Positions 15,781 to 16,432 of a DNA stretch of 16,432 bases are shown here, piece after piece. Both the position numbers and the translations under genes were made by a program. The DNA is from Krumholzibacterium sp965370495 (GTDB lineage: Bacteria; Krumholzibacteriota; Krumholzibacteriia; Krumholzibacteriales; Krumholzibacteriaceae), in NCBI GenBank assembly GCA_965370495.1, contig CBDUUV010000054.1, forward strand, positions 1 through 16,432, read 5' to 3'. The first letter of the stretch is position 1, and every line of letters starts with the position of its first letter. A model generated the notes under the pieces. The model saw nothing but the letters and a program-made list of their open reading frames with translations. It did no database searches and was not told where the DNA came from.

Positions 15781-16432
15781 AGATGAAATTGCGTTTTTTG
15801 ACCCTTGTATTGATTCCGGCGGTATCATGCGCGTCATCACATATCGATAATTTTCAACACAGTATTGATAAGCCTGACCCGGACGTCAGGGATCCCTCTC
15901 AATATGAGATGGCCGAAGTGTTAGGAAATATTTCGTCCAAGTTGACTCTGACTATCAGGAGGGCAGGAATCCGGGAAAAAGAAGCGAAGGAAATAAGACT
16001 GGCTTTGTCAGGAAAAAAATCAGGGTTTGCCGTAAGGATAGAGAGAAGGGCAGAAGCGGATAGAGCCCTGTTTTTTCTGGACTACAATATACCGTATGGT
16101 GACAGTCATCTGTATGCCGGCTATTTTATGCCCGATATTGCTCTGGGCCTCGGCTTTGCCGGCTACAGGTTTTCATATCCATTTTCAGGAGGATATCCGA
16201 TCCGAAGATATAAATGGATCACAAAACACACTTCATTTTTCGGGGGTAGTGTCAGGGGAGCCGCATTGAAAGCCGGAGCTGGTATAGTCAGGATAATGAT
16301 CTTTGCGGGTGAACCTGGAAAATGGAAGGATGAGGTCTTTGTTACCGAGAAAGGATACATCAATGGTATCCGTGTCGAAGCAGGAACAGAAGAATTGAAA
16401 GCAGGTATGACTGTTAGCGGCGTTCGTGGGCT
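15777..16432 (+). CDS. Probable lipoprotein or barrel protein of the ComEA-like cluster type (3' end missing)
   Basis: The frame is open from GTG 15777 (or the in-frame ATG 15783) to the last base, so at least 218 residues are encoded. Residues 1-18 look like a short lipoprotein signal ending in AVSC, with C18 as the possible lipidated residue; the -3 position is A instead of the usual L, V or I. A helical segment (about 55-75, IRRAGIREKEAKEIRLAL) is followed by strand-rich sequence (FFLDYNIPYGDSHLYAGYF, GLGFAGYRFSYPF, FFGGSVRGAALKAG). This resembles the barrel part of outer-membrane proteins that carry N-terminal helix-hairpin-helix motifs in FCB bacteria; the resemblance is from memory and moderate. 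It continues the operon of 13319-15780. The rest of the gene lies beyond the window. Confidence 0.65.
   Translation, partial: MKMKLRFLTLVLIPAVSCASSHIDNFQHSIDKPDPDVRDPSQYEMAEVLGNISSKLTLTIRRAGIREKEAKEIRLALSGKKSGFAVRIERRAEADRALFFLDYNIPYGDSHLYAGYFMPDIALGLGFAGYRFSYPFSGGYPIRRYKWITKHTSFFGGSVRGAALKAGAGIVRIMIFAGEPGKWKDEVFVTEKGYINGIRVEAGTEELKAGMTVSGVRG

Overview
All recognisable genes lie on the + strand and the coding density is high. The window looks like a chromosomal segment from a Gram-negative bacterium of the wider FCB group (Bacteroidetes-like candidate phyla such as Latescibacteria, Krumholzibacteriota or Zixibacteria). This placement is inference. It rests on two secreted proteins ending in a FlgD-like / type IX-secretion-like C-terminal domain, a PorV-like outer-membrane protein, a lamin-tail-domain protein and several signal-peptide or beta-barrel-type proteins. 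I see no rRNA, tRNA, CRISPR array, intact insertion sequence or phage gene.

Layout. (1) 1-3603: the 3' part of a large secreted protein with a FlgD-like C-terminal domain, then a PorV-like barrel fused to five TPR units. (2) 3604-10770: a signalling run. It starts with a 1455-residue protein that carries an RsbW-type kinase domain, a two-helix membrane sensor, HAMP, an SpoIIE/RsbU-type phosphatase, a transposase-like DNA-binding region and three STAS domains. It is followed by an orphan ParA-type ATPase, a TPR protein and two free-standing STAS proteins. (3) 10771-13118: a gap with an imperfect hairpin and a possible promoter, then a membrane-anchored von Willebrand A protein. (4) 13119-16432: a second gap with a TATAAT box, then a double lamin-tail protein with a FlgD-like C-terminus, a small barrel-like envelope protein and the start of a probable lipoprotein. 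The last three genes overlap or nearly abut, so they are probably translated together.

How the genes may work together. The signalling run contains every part of a bacterial partner-switching pathway except a sigma factor or other obvious output: kinase, phosphatase and five STAS phospho-acceptors. Uniquely for what I can recall, one kinase, one phosphatase and three acceptors sit in a single membrane polypeptide that also has a DNA-binding-like region. The most economical reading is a membrane sensor that sets the phosphorylation state of its own STAS domains and of the two soluble ones. The ParA and TPR proteins could position the complex or deliver its output. The envelope genes on both sides fit a cell-surface or secretion theme, but a functional link between them and the signalling run is not shown by the sequence.
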